NCBI RefSeq assembly: GCF_003696285.1
Contig: NZ_RFFL01000008.1
Span: 124,001 to 188,000, forward strand
DNA length: 64,000 nucleotides
Reading direction: 5' to 3'
From: Stutzerimonas nitrititolerans
GTDB lineage: Bacteria > Pseudomonadota > Gammaproteobacteria > Pseudomonadales > Pseudomonadaceae
In this document: one piece after another, positions 38,667-47,611 of the stretch
How the letters are laid out: each line of letters starts with the position of its first letter
How positions within the stretch are numbered: position 1 is the stretch's first letter
Translations under genes and position numbers: made by a program
Notes under the pieces: model-generated
Told to the model about the DNA's origin: nothing
Seen by the model: the letters and a program-made list of their open reading frames with translations, nothing else
Database searches by the model: none

Positions 38667-39456
38667 CGCGGCCACTCCGCAGGATCTCGCCGATGTTGCC
38701 CAGCAGCTCGCGGGTCAGGTGCAGGTAGGCTTCCGAGAGATTCGGCAGGGTCAGGTAGATCAGCGTCAGCCCGGCGATGATCGCCATGGGGAAGCCCAGG
38801 GAAAACAGGTTCATCGCCGGTGAAATCCGGTTGAGCAGGCCGAAGCAGAACTGCACCAGCGTCATGCAGAAGACGATCGGCAGGGCGATCAGCAGCGCGG
38901 CGGAAATCACCCAGCTCAGCGACCAGGCGATGGTCTGCAGGCCGTCGAAGTGAATGCCGCTGCCGATCGGCCAGTAGACGAAGCTCTGGTAGATGATGGT
39001 GATGGTCACCAGATGGCCGTCGATGGCGAAGAACAGCAGTGCCAGCAGGATGAAATACACCTGATAGATGATCGAAGCCGAGGACACGCCATTCATGGGG
39101 TCGTTGAACACCGCCATGGACAGGCCCAGCTGGGTCGAGACGATGTCGCCGATCAGGGTGAACACGGTGAATACCAGCAACAGCGCCAGGCCCAGCAGCA
39201 GGCCCATGGCGACCTGCTCGATGGCCGTGAGGATACCCTTGAGCGACAGCGGATCCATGGCAGGGGTGGCGGGCAGGGCGGCGGTCAACACGCCCGTCAG
39301 TACCATGGCCAGCAGCACGCGCACCCGCACGCTGAGGGCCTTGTGGTTGAACAGCGGCGCCAGGCTGAACACGGCCATGATCCGGCAGAACGGCCACCAG
39401 TAGGCGAGCAGCGATTGCAGGTACTGACCGGCCTGCATGATGGGTTCGTTGCCCAT
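38659..39456 (-). CDS. fliR: Flagellar export protein FliR (lateral system)
   Basis: The 265-residue integral membrane protein has six hydrophobic segments and the FliR signatures RVRVLLAMVLTG and IVSTQLGLSMAVFNDP. It forms the export-gate core with FliP and FliQ. It follows fliQ by 3 bp. Confidence 0.96.
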   Translation of the reverse strand: MGNEPIMQAGQYLQSLLAYWWPFCRIMAVFSLAPLFNHKALSVRVRVLLAMVLTGVLTAALPATPAMDPLSLKGILTAIEQVAMGLLLGLALLLVFTVFTLIGDIVSTQLGLSMAVFNDPMNGVSSASIIYQVYFILLALLFFAIDGHLVTITIIYQSFVYWPIGSGIHFDGLQTIAWSLSWVISAALLIALPIVFCMTLVQFCFGLLNRISPAMNLFSLGFPMAIIAGLTLIYLTLPNLSEAYLHLTRELLGNIGEILRSGRDV

Positions 39457-39459
39457 GGC

Positions 39460-39732
39460 TCAGCCAACCAGCCGCCCGGCCTGGCGGAAGGTCTCGACGA
39501 ACAGGTCGCTGAGGGTGCCGAGAATCCAGTGACCGGCGAAGACCAGCATGCCAAGGGTGATCAGCAGGCGCGGAAGGAAGCTCAGCATCTGTTCGTTGAT
39601 CTGGGTGGCGGCCTGGAAGATGCTGATCAGCAGGCCGCCGAGCAGGCTCGGCACCACCAGCACGCAGACCACCAGGACAATGACATGGATGGCGTTGGAG
39701 ACGAGGTGGACGGCGGTGTCGGGGGTCAGCAT
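39460..39732 (-). CDS. fliQ: Flagellar export protein FliQ (lateral system)
   Basis: This 90-residue protein has two membrane hairpin helices and the motif SLLGGLLISIFQAATQINEQMLSFLP typical of the family (split here as SLLGGLLISIFQ and INEQMLSFLP). Unusually, it does not abut fliP: about 1 kb of repeats lies between them. Confidence 0.95.
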   Translation of the reverse strand: MLTPDTAVHLVSNAIHVIVLVVCVLVVPSLLGGLLISIFQAATQINEQMLSFLPRLLITLGMLVFAGHWILGTLSDLFVETFRQAGRLVG

Positions 39733-40756
39733 TTTGGCACCTGGCAGGTGAATCCGTGCTCGCCGCTGAACGACGCGGCGTGCTTTTGCTTCTGCTTTTG
39801 CTTTTGCTTTCTTAGGAGCGCAGGGGGGCGCCTAGTCCTTGCTCGCGAAACGGTGCTCGCGCGGCCGCTCATATATGTCGCCGTGCTTTCCGTGGCACGG
39901 CCTACAGGTTGCGCCTTGCACGGCGCGGCACTTTTTCTTGTTTGGCCAAGAAAAAGTAACCAAAAAGAAGGCCACCCCTGCATCCGGGTTTTGCTTCGCA
40001 AAACTTCCCTCGCTCCGGTGTTGCTCCGGGGGTCGTCGCGAAGGGACATCCATGTCCCTTTACGCCTCTCTCGGCATCCATGCCTCGAGCCCCCCTGCGC
40101 AACGCCTGCGCTCGGCCTCCTGAAGGGGATCAAGGACCGAGTCGCCTGGGGGCTTGTAGGGTGGAAAACTGCGAAGCATTTTCCACCGCAATCAGCACGG
40201 CCATCGAAGCTTGCTCGGCAGGATCGGTGGGTAAGCTTCGCGTTACCCACCCTACGTCGTAGCCACACAGATGATTTGCTGCACGGCCCCGCAGACGCCA
40301 CCGAATCGCCCCTTTCAGAAGGCCGAACGGAGTCCGCGTGGAGGGGAGCGAGCGGCATGGATGCCGCGAGAGGCGTAAAGGGACATGGATGGCCCTTGTA
40401 CGCCGGCCCCCGGAATGTGGATGGAGTGAGGGAAGTCTCGCGCAGTGAGACCCGAATGCAGGGCCAAGCGTTTTTGCTTACTTTTTTTGGGGCCGGCCGA
40501 CCGGCGACTGAAAAAAGTGAGTCGCCGTGCAAGGCGAAACCTGTAGCTCGGGCCGAGGAAAGCGTGGCGCCGTACATAGTCGCCTGCGCCCCAACAGGTG
40601 GAAAATGCTTCGCAGTTTTCCACTCTACGAAAGCTGAAAAAAGTGAGTCGCAACCTGAAAACGCTGCGTCGTACGCAACCGCCCGTGCCGGAAAAGCTTC
40701 GCGAGCAAGCTCGCTCCTACAGGTGGGGCGCACTGCAATCGTACTCATCTCGCCAC
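39733..40756. repeat. Repeat-filled interval between fliQ and fliP
   Basis: No convincing gene is present. The interval holds a hexanucleotide array (39781-39810) and two inverted copies of an element of about 260-280 bp (about 39870-40130 and 40305-40585) sharing the blocks CTACAGGTT-GCGCCTTGCACGGCG and TGTCCCTTTACGCCTCT. Between the copies lies a GTAGGGTGG...CCACCCTAC palindrome. A further GGTGGAAAA hairpin lies at 40598-40634, and a GCGAGCAAGCTCGC repeat near 40697. All are Pseudomonas-type dispersed repeats. They interrupt the export-gate operon without touching a coding region. Confidence 0.8.
39781..39810. repeat. Hexanucleotide tandem repeat (TGCTTT)5
   Basis: Five consecutive 6-bp units, TGCTTT with one TGCTTC variant, lie about 50 bp upstream of fliQ in its direction of transcription. 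Length changes could alter fliQ expression, but no promoter was identified here. Confidence 0.7.
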
Positions 40757-41509
40757 CTAGAACGGCTGAATACTGGTAGTCAGCGTGCCCATCAACAGCG
40801 CCCAGCCATCGACCAACACGAACACCATCAACTTGAACGGCAGCGAAATCATCATCGGCGACAGCATCATCATGCCCATCGCCATCAGCACACTGGCGAC
40901 CACCAGATCGATCACCAGGAAGGGCATGAAGATCATGAATCCCAGCTGAAACGCGGTTTTCAGCTCGCTCAGCACGAACGCAGGCAGCAGCAGCGAAAAA
41001 TCCAGCTCCTCGAGGTTCTCCGGAATCTCCTCGCCGGCAAGCGACACCATGGTTTCCAACGAAGACTTGTTGGTCTGCGCCAGCATGAAGCCGGAAAGGC
41101 TCTCCTTGGAAACCTCCAGCGCCTGCTCCAGGCTGATCTCGTCGTTCTGGAAAGGCTCGAAGGCCGTGTCGTGAATTTCCTGCCAGACCGGGCGCATTAC
41201 CAGCAGCGTGACGATCAGCGCGATGCCGATCAGCACCTGGTTGGGCGGGCTCTGCTGCAGGCCGATGGCCTGGCGCAGGATGGCCAGGACGATGATGAAG
41301 CGCGTGAAGCAGGTCATCATCATCAGCATCGCCGGCAGGAAGCCGAGCAGCGTCATGATGATCAGGATCTGCAGCTTGACGCTGAAATCCTGGCCGTTCT
41401 CGGTATCGTTCAGGCTGAACAGGGTGATCTCGCCTCCCGCCGCCTGTGCGGCCAGGGGGAACAGGCAGGCCAGCAACAGGACCAGCAGCAACCCGCGTCG
41501 CTGTTTCAT
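40757..41509 (-). CDS. fliP: Flagellar export protein FliP (lateral system)
   Basis: The 250-residue protein has a cleavable signal (RGLLLVLLLACLFPLAAQA), four membrane segments and the FliP signatures FTRFIIVLAILRQAIG and FQLGFMIFMPFLVIDLVVAS. The ATG overlaps the fliN stop (ATGA). No fliO lies between fliN and fliP. Confidence 0.96.
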   Translation of the reverse strand: MKQRRGLLLVLLLACLFPLAAQAAGGEITLFSLNDTENGQDFSVKLQILIIMTLLGFLPAMLMMMTCFTRFIIVLAILRQAIGLQQSPPNQVLIGIALIVTLLVMRPVWQEIHDTAFEPFQNDEISLEQALEVSKESLSGFMLAQTNKSSLETMVSLAGEEIPENLEELDFSLLLPAFVLSELKTAFQLGFMIFMPFLVIDLVVASVLMAMGMMMLSPMMISLPFKLMVFVLVDGWALLMGTLTTSIQPF

Positions 41510-41877
41510 TGCGTCAGCGCATCCAGGCCGTTGCCGGACAGCTCGACGATGCGCAGGCCATAGCTGCCGTTCATCACCACCACCTCGGCCTTGGCGAACA
41601 GGGTACCGTTGACCTTCACATCCAGTGGCTCGCCGGCGACCTTGTCGAGCACGATGACGCTGCTGGTGTCGCATTCCATCAGCTCTTTCAACGAGATCTC
41701 GGCCGAAGCCACTTCAAGCGTCACGTTGACCGGGATCTTGCCGAAGAAACTCAGGTCCTGGCGGGGCGATGGCAGCTGCGGTGTCGGTTCGACGACTGGC
41801 TTTTCGGCTGCGTCGAGGCTCAGGTCGCCTTCGTTGATGAGGTTCTCGAATTCGTTTTCGGACAGTTGGCCGGTCAT
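41506..41877 (-). CDS. fliN: Flagellar switch protein FliN (lateral system)
   Basis: The 123-residue protein has an acidic N-terminus and a C-terminal SpoA domain (IPVNVTLEVASAEISLKELMECD, YGLRIVEL). It forms the C-ring with FliM and FliG. It overlaps fliM by 4 bp and fliP by 4 bp. Confidence 0.95.
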   Translation of the reverse strand: MTGQLSENEFENLINEGDLSLDAAEKPVVEPTPQLPSPRQDLSFFGKIPVNVTLEVASAEISLKELMECDTSSVIVLDKVAGEPLDVKVNGTLFAKAEVVVMNGSYGLRIVELSGNGLDALTQ

Positions 41878-42713
41878 TGGGATTTCACGCTTTCAAGTGA
41901 AGTGAGAAACAAGGCACCGTCTTCTTCGAAGACGGTGCCCCGGAAGAGCTTCTGCTGGTTGATGCGCACCTCGTAGCGGTCCAGCGGACGCACCATGAGG
42001 ATGTCGTCGAGCTGCAGGCCGAGTACCTGCGACAGCGGCATCCGCACCGAGGCGATGACGCAGTCCAGGCGCACCGGCAGATGCTTGATGTGATCGACCG
42101 GATTGCCGCTCAGGCGCTCCGGCGGTGGGCCGGCGAGATGGTTGGTGAGCTCATCGACCAGATCGGTATCCAGATGAATGAAGACGGATGAGCGACTGTC
42201 GGTGAGGTGGCTGATGTATTCGAACTCGGCCACGAACTCCCAGTCGGTTTCTTCGTAATCGTTTTCATAGCGCTCGAGTGCGCCGAAGGTTTCGCCGCCC
42301 AGAATCGAGCGCGCGAATATATAAGTCAGATCCAGGCCCAGGCGATTACGCATCCGTTGTTCGGACGTGCTTATTGGCGGCGCTTCCTGGCTGGGCACTA
42401 GCGTGCCACCGTAATAACACTCCAGTGCCTCGGTGAGCAGCGCGCGATCGATGGAGAAACCAACTTTCCCCATGGGCGAGCGATAAATACAGTCCGGCGC
42501 CTTGTTGTTCGCCTCCTGTACATCCACCTTGCTCAACTCCAGGCTGATTCGGTAGTTGCGCAGGAAATAATCACCTATCAAGCGTGGATTCTTGTTGGTG
42601 GTTTCCTTGATGAACTGCGGAATCTTGTGGTGATGCCGTCCAAGCTTCTGCGGTTTCAACACAGTCAGGCTTTGGGCGGGTAGGCCATGATGAACTTTCG
42701 AATTGCCAGACAT
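41874..42713 (-). CDS. fliM: Flagellar switch protein FliM (lateral system)
   Basis: The 279-residue protein has the CheC-like middle domain and a C-terminal SpoA domain (LPVRLDCVIASVRMPLSQVLGLQLDDIL). The ATG at 42713 gives a short N-terminus; a CheY-binding EN-terminal motif is not obvious, consistent with lateral FliM proteins. It is the first gene of the leftward export/switch operon and is divergent from lafK. Confidence 0.92.
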   Translation of the reverse strand: MSGNSKVHHGLPAQSLTVLKPQKLGRHHHKIPQFIKETTNKNPRLIGDYFLRNYRISLELSKVDVQEANNKAPDCIYRSPMGKVGFSIDRALLTEALECYYGGTLVPSQEAPPISTSEQRMRNRLGLDLTYIFARSILGGETFGALERYENDYEETDWEFVAEFEYISHLTDSRSSVFIHLDTDLVDELTNHLAGPPPERLSGNPVDHIKHLPVRLDCVIASVRMPLSQVLGLQLDDILMVRPLDRYEVRINQQKLFRGTVFEEDGALFLTSLESVKSQ

Positions 42714-42866
42714 GTGCGAACGATGTTGTCCCGGTTCTAGCGCGGCTGGGCGGGCCCGACGCACTGGTGTAAGCAGAAGTTCTGTTTGGCCAGGGCGGAT
42801 CGTCGCTGCTGATATTGCAGGCACGGCTCTAGCGTGCCGCCAGTCTAGGCATGGGCGCGAGGATGG

Positions 42867-42926
42867 ATTAAATCAAGAGATATCAAATGATCTCTTTTGA
42901 GGTCGGCTGAGTGCTCTTGATTTAAT
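42867..42926. promoter_or_regulatory. Nested palindrome in the fliM/lafK divergent region
   Basis: ATTAAATCAAGAG (42867-42879) and CTCTTGATTTAAT (42914-42926) are perfect 13-bp inverted repeats 34 bp apart. Inside lies a second dyad, AAGAGAT (42875-42881) and ATCTCTT (42890-42896). The block is AT-rich in a GC-rich genome and sits between two divergent flagellar operons, as expected for a regulator site. Confidence 0.6.
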
Positions 42927-43101
42927 TTAAGAAGAACTGATTGGGCAGTTTCGAGACGGGCTTGATAGCGTGCGCGCAGTTTTCTCGGGTGTCAGCCGCA
43001 GTTACTCGAATAGTTCCAGCGGGTTGGACAGAAAGGGCGGCACAAGTTCCCGGGCAGTTAAATTATTTTTCTTCTGCGAAGCCCGATACGTCATCTCGGC
43101 G

Positions 43102-43116
43102 GGGCACGCCAGTAGC
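43102..43116 (+). promoter_or_regulatory. Candidate sigma54 -24/-12 promoter of lafK
   Basis: GGGCACGCCAGTAGC matches the TGGCACG-N4-TTGC consensus at all but two positions and keeps GG-N10-GC spacing. It lies 33 bp before the ATG at 43150, which supports that start over longer in-frame alternatives. Confidence 0.5.
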
Positions 43117-43149
43117 AAGGTGGTCACATTGAGCGGTTTCACAGGTGCA

Positions 43150-44535
43150 ATGAACTATTCATGCGAAAGGCGATTCGCTCCGGTGTCGGCGTCCAGGAAA
43201 ATCCTGATGGTCGGCAATACGGTCGAAGCGGGCGGCGAACTTCTTCGGGCCGGGCTGCACCGCGAGGGTTGCGAAGTTTTCGCATATTCAGGTTTCGACG
43301 AACTGGATGAGGGCACGCTGCAAGAGGCGAAGCTCATCTTCGTATTGATCGGTGGTATTGCCGAACAGAGGTTGTATTCGCAGGTCGGTGCGCTGGTGCG
43401 GCGGGCGAGCAATATCAATGTCATCCCGGTAGTGCAGTACGCGGATCAGGAAAAAGCCGCGGCCCTGCTCGAACTGGGTTGTGTCGACTACCTGTTGTCG
43501 CCTTTCAGCGAAAGCCAGCTCAGCGCCCTGTTGCGTCGCCAGGAGCATGCCGATGCGGCACAGGAAAGTTTCGTCTCCTGCTCACAGGGCAGCCGGCGGC
43601 TGCTGGCCATGGCGCAGCGTGTTTCCCTGACCCGCGCTCCGATCCTGATCACCGGCGAAACCGGCACCGGCAAGGAGCTGATGGCGCGCTACATCCATCG
43701 CTTCTCCGCAGACGCCGATGCCCCTTTCATCGCCGTTAACTGCGCGGCGATTCCCGAGCAGATGCTCGAGTCGATCCTGTTCGGCCATGAGAAGGGTGCC
43801 TTCACCGGGGCGGTGGCTGCGCAGCCGGGCAAGTTCGAGCAGGCCAATGGCGGCACCCTGCTGCTGGACGAAATCGGCGAGCTGCCGCTGGGCCTGCAGG
43901 CCAAGCTCCTGCGCGTGCTGCAGGAGCAGCGGGTGGAGCGCCTCGGCGGCCGTAAGGAGATCGCGCTCGATGTTCGCATCATCGCCGCCACCAACCGCGA
44001 CCTGCAGCGCGAAGTGGCCGAAGGGCGCTTCCGTGCCGATCTGATGTTCCGCCTCGATGTACTACCGCTACACATCAGTCCGCTGCGCGAGCGCAAGGAA
44101 GACGTGCTGCCCCTGGTCCGGCGTTTCATCGCCAAGTACGCCCCCCAGGATGCCGACGAGAACCTGCTGACCGCCGAGGCCTGTCGCGCATTGCTGCAGC
44201 ACGACTGGCCGGGCAATGCCCGCGAGCTGGAAAACACCGTGCAGCGTGCACTGGTGTTGCGCAACGGCCTGTTCATCCAGCCGCAGGATCTGGGGCTGGC
44301 TGTAGCGCCGATGGCTGAACAGCAACAGGAGAAGCCACCAGTGCCGTTTGCCGAAGGCGGCAAGGCGGCCCTGCGTGCCAGCGGCAAGTGGGCCGAGTAC
44401 CAGCATGTGATCGACACCATTCGCAAGTTCGACGGGCACAAGACCAAGGCCGCCGCCAGCCTTGGCATGACCTCGCGCGCGTTGCGTTACCGCCTCAATG
44501 CCATGCGTGAGCAGGGCATCGAGCTGAATTTCTGA
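43150..44535 (+). CDS. lafK: Sigma54-dependent lateral flagellar regulator LafK
   Basis: The 461-residue activator has an N-terminal receiver-like domain without an obvious phospho-acceptor context. A central AAA+ domain follows with Walker A GETGTGKE, the sigma54-contact loop GAFTGA and Walker B GGTLLLDEIGE. The C-terminal Fis-type HTH is KTKAAASLGMTSRALRYRLNAM. It resembles FleQ/LafK and heads the fliE-J genes, the arrangement of Vibrio and Aeromonas lateral systems. In-frame codons upstream to 42970 would extend it, but the region reads as promoter DNA. Confidence 0.9.
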   Translation: MNYSCERRFAPVSASRKILMVGNTVEAGGELLRAGLHREGCEVFAYSGFDELDEGTLQEAKLIFVLIGGIAEQRLYSQVGALVRRASNINVIPVVQYADQEKAAALLELGCVDYLLSPFSESQLSALLRRQEHADAAQESFVSCSQGSRRLLAMAQRVSLTRAPILITGETGTGKELMARYIHRFSADADAPFIAVNCAAIPEQMLESILFGHEKGAFTGAVAAQPGKFEQANGGTLLLDEIGELPLGLQAKLLRVLQEQRVERLGGRKEIALDVRIIAATNRDLQREVAEGRFRADLMFRLDVLPLHISPLRERKEDVLPLVRRFIAKYAPQDADENLLTAEACRALLQHDWPGNARELENTVQRALVLRNGLFIQPQDLGLAVAPMAEQQQEKPPVPFAEGGKAALRASGKWAEYQHVIDTIRKFDGHKTKAAASLGMTSRALRYRLNAMREQGIELNF

Positions 44536-44554
44536 ACCTCGAAGGAAACACCCA

Positions 44555-44875
44555 ATGAGTTCAATCATGCAGGTGCAGCAGGACATGCTGGGCCGGATGC
44601 AGCAGCTGGCCGAGGTCGCCGGAAGCCCGGCGATCCAGCCGGCGAGCCAGGCCGCACCCGATGCCGGTGGCTTGTTCATGGCCGCGATGCGCTCGGTCGA
44701 TGCCCGGCAGCATCAGGCCAGCGCCGCCATGGCGGCGGTCGACAGCGGCAAGAGTGACGACCTGGTCGGCGCCATGATCGACAGCCAGAAGGCCAGCGTG
44801 TCGTTTTCCGCGCTGCTGCAGGTGCGCAACAAACTGACCACGGCGTTCGACGACGTCATGAGAATGCCGCTTTGA
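44555..44875 (+). CDS. fliE: Flagellar hook-basal body protein FliE (lateral system)
   Basis: The 106-residue protein joins the MS ring and rod. It shows the FliE C-terminal pattern KASVSFSALLQVRNKLTTAFDDVMRMPL (seen as KASVSFSALLQVRNK). GAAGGAAA precedes the ATG by about 7 nt. It overlaps the fliF start. Confidence 0.94.
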   Translation: MSSIMQVQQDMLGRMQQLAEVAGSPAIQPASQAAPDAGGLFMAAMRSVDARQHQASAAMAAVDSGKSDDLVGAMIDSQKASVSFSALLQVRNKLTTAFDDVMRMPL

Positions 44876-46566
44876 TCGGGCGTGAGAGCCAGGACGTGCT
44901 GCAGAAAATCAAAAGCAGGCTGCCCGCCGGTGGTCTTCAGCTCGATCCGCGCGTGACCCTTGCCGGCATGGCGGTGATCGCCGCGGCGCTGGCCGTGGCC
45001 GTGGTCTTCTACATGTGGCGCGACAACAGCTCCTTCCGTCCGCTGCATGGTGCGGGCGAAGCCTTCCCGGTCGCCGAGGTGATGCAGGTACTCGACAGCG
45101 AAACGCTGCAATATCGCGTCCATCCGCAGAGCGGCCAGATCCTTGTACGCGAGGAGCAGCTTTCGAAAGCGCGCATGCTGCTCGCCGCCAAGGGTGTGAA
45201 AGTGGCATTGCCGGCTGGCTACGAGCTGTTCGACAAGGAGGAGCCGTTGGGCACCAGCCAGTTCGTTCAGGATGTACGCCTCAAGCGCAGCCTGGAGGGC
45301 GAATTGGCCCGCACGGTGATGTCACTCAAGGGTGTCCAGCAGGCGCGGGTGCATCTGGCGCAGGAGGAGAACAGCTCCTTCGTGGTCAGCAAGCGTGCAC
45401 CGACCAAGGCCTCGGTGATGGTGCAGCTGGAGCCTGGCTACAGGCTGGCGACCGAGCAGGTCGCGGCTATCGTGAATCTGATCTCCGGCAGTGTGCCCAA
45501 CCTCAAGCCCGAAGATGTCGGTGTAGTCGATCAGTACGGCGCACTGCTGTCGCGCGGGTTGAATGTTGGCGGCGGTCCGGCGCAGAACTGGCAAGCCGTC
45601 GAGGACTATCAGCAGAAGGCCGTAGCCAACATCGAGGAAGTTCTGGCGCCGGTGCTGGGCCGCGGCAACTACCGTATCAGCGTCGCCGCCGACATCGATT
45701 TCAGCCAGAAGGAAGAGACCTTTCAGTCCTTCGGTGAGACACCGCGTCTGCGCCGCGAGGTGCTGAGCAACGAAAGCGCGCTGGATCAGCTGGCGCTGGG
45801 CATTCCCGGCTCGCTGGCCAACCGTCCCGTGGCACCGCCGGAGGAGGGGGAGGCGCCCGCCACCGAAGGCGAGACCAAAGGCGCGACCTCCATTCGTGAG
45901 GAATCCACGCGTCAGCTGGATTACGACCAGAGCGTGGTCCACGTGAAACATGCCGGCTTTGCCCTTCGTCAGCAGAGCATCGCCGTGGTGTTGAATGCCG
46001 ACGCCGCACCGGAAGGTGGCTGGAGCGATGAGGCTCGCGCGGAACTGGATGCCATGGTGCGCAGCGCGGTGGGCTTCCAGCAGGCGCGTGGCGATCTGTT
46101 GACCCTCAGCGTACTGCCCTTTGCCGTCGCCGATACCGGCACCGAGGAGCTGCCCTGGTGGGAGAACAGCCAGGTGCATGCTCTCGCCAAGCTCGCCATA
46201 GCCGGCCTGATCGCCCTGCTGCTGTTGCTGATCGTGGTTCGCCCCGCCGTGCGCAGCCTGACTCAGCGCAACGCGCTGGAGCCGTCGGAAGCGCAGGTGC
46301 CGGAGGCTGCCATGGCGGCCGGAGCGGCCCGTCTTGAGGCTCAGGCGCGAGCGGCATTGGCCAGCCCGAGTGGCGGCAACGATGGCGTGCAGGTATTCGG
46401 CGAGCTCAACCCGCTCTCGGAAATTCGCCTGCCGGCGCCGGGGTCGGGTCTCGAATTGCAGATCGAGCATTTGCAGATGCTCGCCAAGAACGACCCGGAA
46501 CGCGTTTCGGAAGTCATCAAGCACTGGATAGGCCGCAATGAAAGAGACCTCAACCCAGCCGGCTGA
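44872..46566 (+). CDS. fliF: Flagellar MS-ring protein FliF (lateral system)
   Basis: The 564-residue protein begins at a TTG that overlaps the fliE stop. It has a first membrane helix at about residues 28-46 (TLAGMAVIAAALAVAVVFYMW), ring-building domains (VQQARVHLAQEENSSF, VAAIVNLISGSVPNLKPEDV), and a second helix near 440-460 before the FliG-binding C-terminus. The TTG start is inferred from coupling. Confidence 0.95.
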   Translation: MIGRESQDVLQKIKSRLPAGGLQLDPRVTLAGMAVIAAALAVAVVFYMWRDNSSFRPLHGAGEAFPVAEVMQVLDSETLQYRVHPQSGQILVREEQLSKARMLLAAKGVKVALPAGYELFDKEEPLGTSQFVQDVRLKRSLEGELARTVMSLKGVQQARVHLAQEENSSFVVSKRAPTKASVMVQLEPGYRLATEQVAAIVNLISGSVPNLKPEDVGVVDQYGALLSRGLNVGGGPAQNWQAVEDYQQKAVANIEEVLAPVLGRGNYRISVAADIDFSQKEETFQSFGETPRLRREVLSNESALDQLALGIPGSLANRPVAPPEEGEAPATEGETKGATSIREESTRQLDYDQSVVHVKHAGFALRQQSIAVVLNADAAPEGGWSDEARAELDAMVRSAVGFQQARGDLLTLSVLPFAVADTGTEELPWWENSQVHALAKLAIAGLIALLLLLIVVRPAVRSLTQRNALEPSEAQVPEAAMAAGAARLEAQARAALASPSGGNDGVQVFGELNPLSEIRLPAPGSGLELQIEHLQMLAKNDPERVSEVIKHWIGRNERDLNPAG

Positions 46567-47605
46567 GTCGGCAACCGGCTCGAGCAAGGAAATCAAGGCG
46601 CGGCCGGTGCAGCTGCGCTCGGTCAGCTCGCTGGACCAGGCGGCAATACTCATGCTGAGTATGGGCGATGACATCTCCGCGGGTATCCTGCGCAACTTTT
46701 CCCGCGAGGAAATCATCAGCATCAGCCAGGCCATGGCGCGCCTGTCCAACGTCAAGCAGCCGATGGTCTCCGATGTGATCAGCCGCTTCTTCGATGACTA
46801 CAAGGAGCAGAGCAGCATCAAGGGAGCCTCGCGCACCTATCTCGCCGGCATGCTCGGCAAGGCATTGGGTAGCGATATAACCCGTTCGCTGCTCGATTCC
46901 ATCTATGGCGAGGAGATCCGCGCCAAGATGGCCAAGATGGAGTGGCTCGACCCCAGGCAGTTCGCCGCATTGATCGCCAAGGAACATGCGCAGATGCAAG
47001 CGGTGTTCCTCGCCTTCCTGCCGCCGGGCATGGCCACCGACGTGCTCGAATGCATGCCGGCCGAGCGCCAGGACGAGCTGCTGTACCGCATCGCCAACCT
47101 CAACGAGGTCAACAGCGACGTGATCGCCGAACTCGAGCAACTGATCGATCGCAGCTTGCAGGTGCTGTCGAACCAGGGCTCGCAGGTGCGTGGCGTGAAG
47201 CAGGCGGCGGACATCATGAACCGCTTCAAGGGCAACCGTGACCAGATGTTCGAGCTGTTGCGCGCCCACAACGAGGAGCTGGTGGGCAAGATCGAGGATG
47301 AAATGTACGACTTCTTCATCCTCTCGCGGCAGAACCAGGATGTGTTGCAGACGCTGCTGGAAGTGATCCCGCTGGAAGAATGGGTGGTTGCGCTCAAGGG
47401 CGCGGAGCCTGAGCTGGTGCGTGCCATCCAGGGTGCGATGCCCAAGCGCCAGGCGCAGCAGATGGAATCGATCAACCGTCGCCAGGGTCCGGTACCGCTG
47501 TCGCGGGTCGAACAGGTACGCAAGGACATCATGGCGGTGGTTCGCGAAATGTCCGCCGACGGCGAGCTGCAGGTTCAGCTGTTCCGCGAACAGACGGTCG
47601 AGTAA
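46538..47605 (+). CDS. fliG: Flagellar motor switch protein FliG (lateral system)
   Basis: The 355-residue protein binds the FliF tail and contacts MotA. It has the three FliG domains, with the middle-domain ILMLSMGDDISAGIL start and the C-terminal charged torque helix near EEWVVALKGAEPELVRAI. It overlaps fliF by 29 bp. Confidence 0.96.
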   Translation: MKETSTQPAESATGSSKEIKARPVQLRSVSSLDQAAILMLSMGDDISAGILRNFSREEIISISQAMARLSNVKQPMVSDVISRFFDDYKEQSSIKGASRTYLAGMLGKALGSDITRSLLDSIYGEEIRAKMAKMEWLDPRQFAALIAKEHAQMQAVFLAFLPPGMATDVLECMPAERQDELLYRIANLNEVNSDVIAELEQLIDRSLQVLSNQGSQVRGVKQAADIMNRFKGNRDQMFELLRAHNEELVGKIEDEMYDFFILSRQNQDVLQTLLEVIPLEEWVVALKGAEPELVRAIQGAMPKRQAQQMESINRRQGPVPLSRVEQVRKDIMAVVREMSADGELQVQLFREQTVE

Positions 47606-47611
47606 GCGCCG

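Noticed and set aside
39726..40779. Long frames on both strands in the fliP-fliQ interval
   Set aside because: They run through dispersed repeats and the hexamer array (products with FCFCF or KQKQK runs), have no family signature, and differ by strand only because stops are rare in these repeats.
42970..43149. A 60-residue N-terminal extension of LafK
   Set aside because: It lacks conserved content and overlaps a good sigma54-type promoter at 43102-43116; the ATG at 43150 is preferred.
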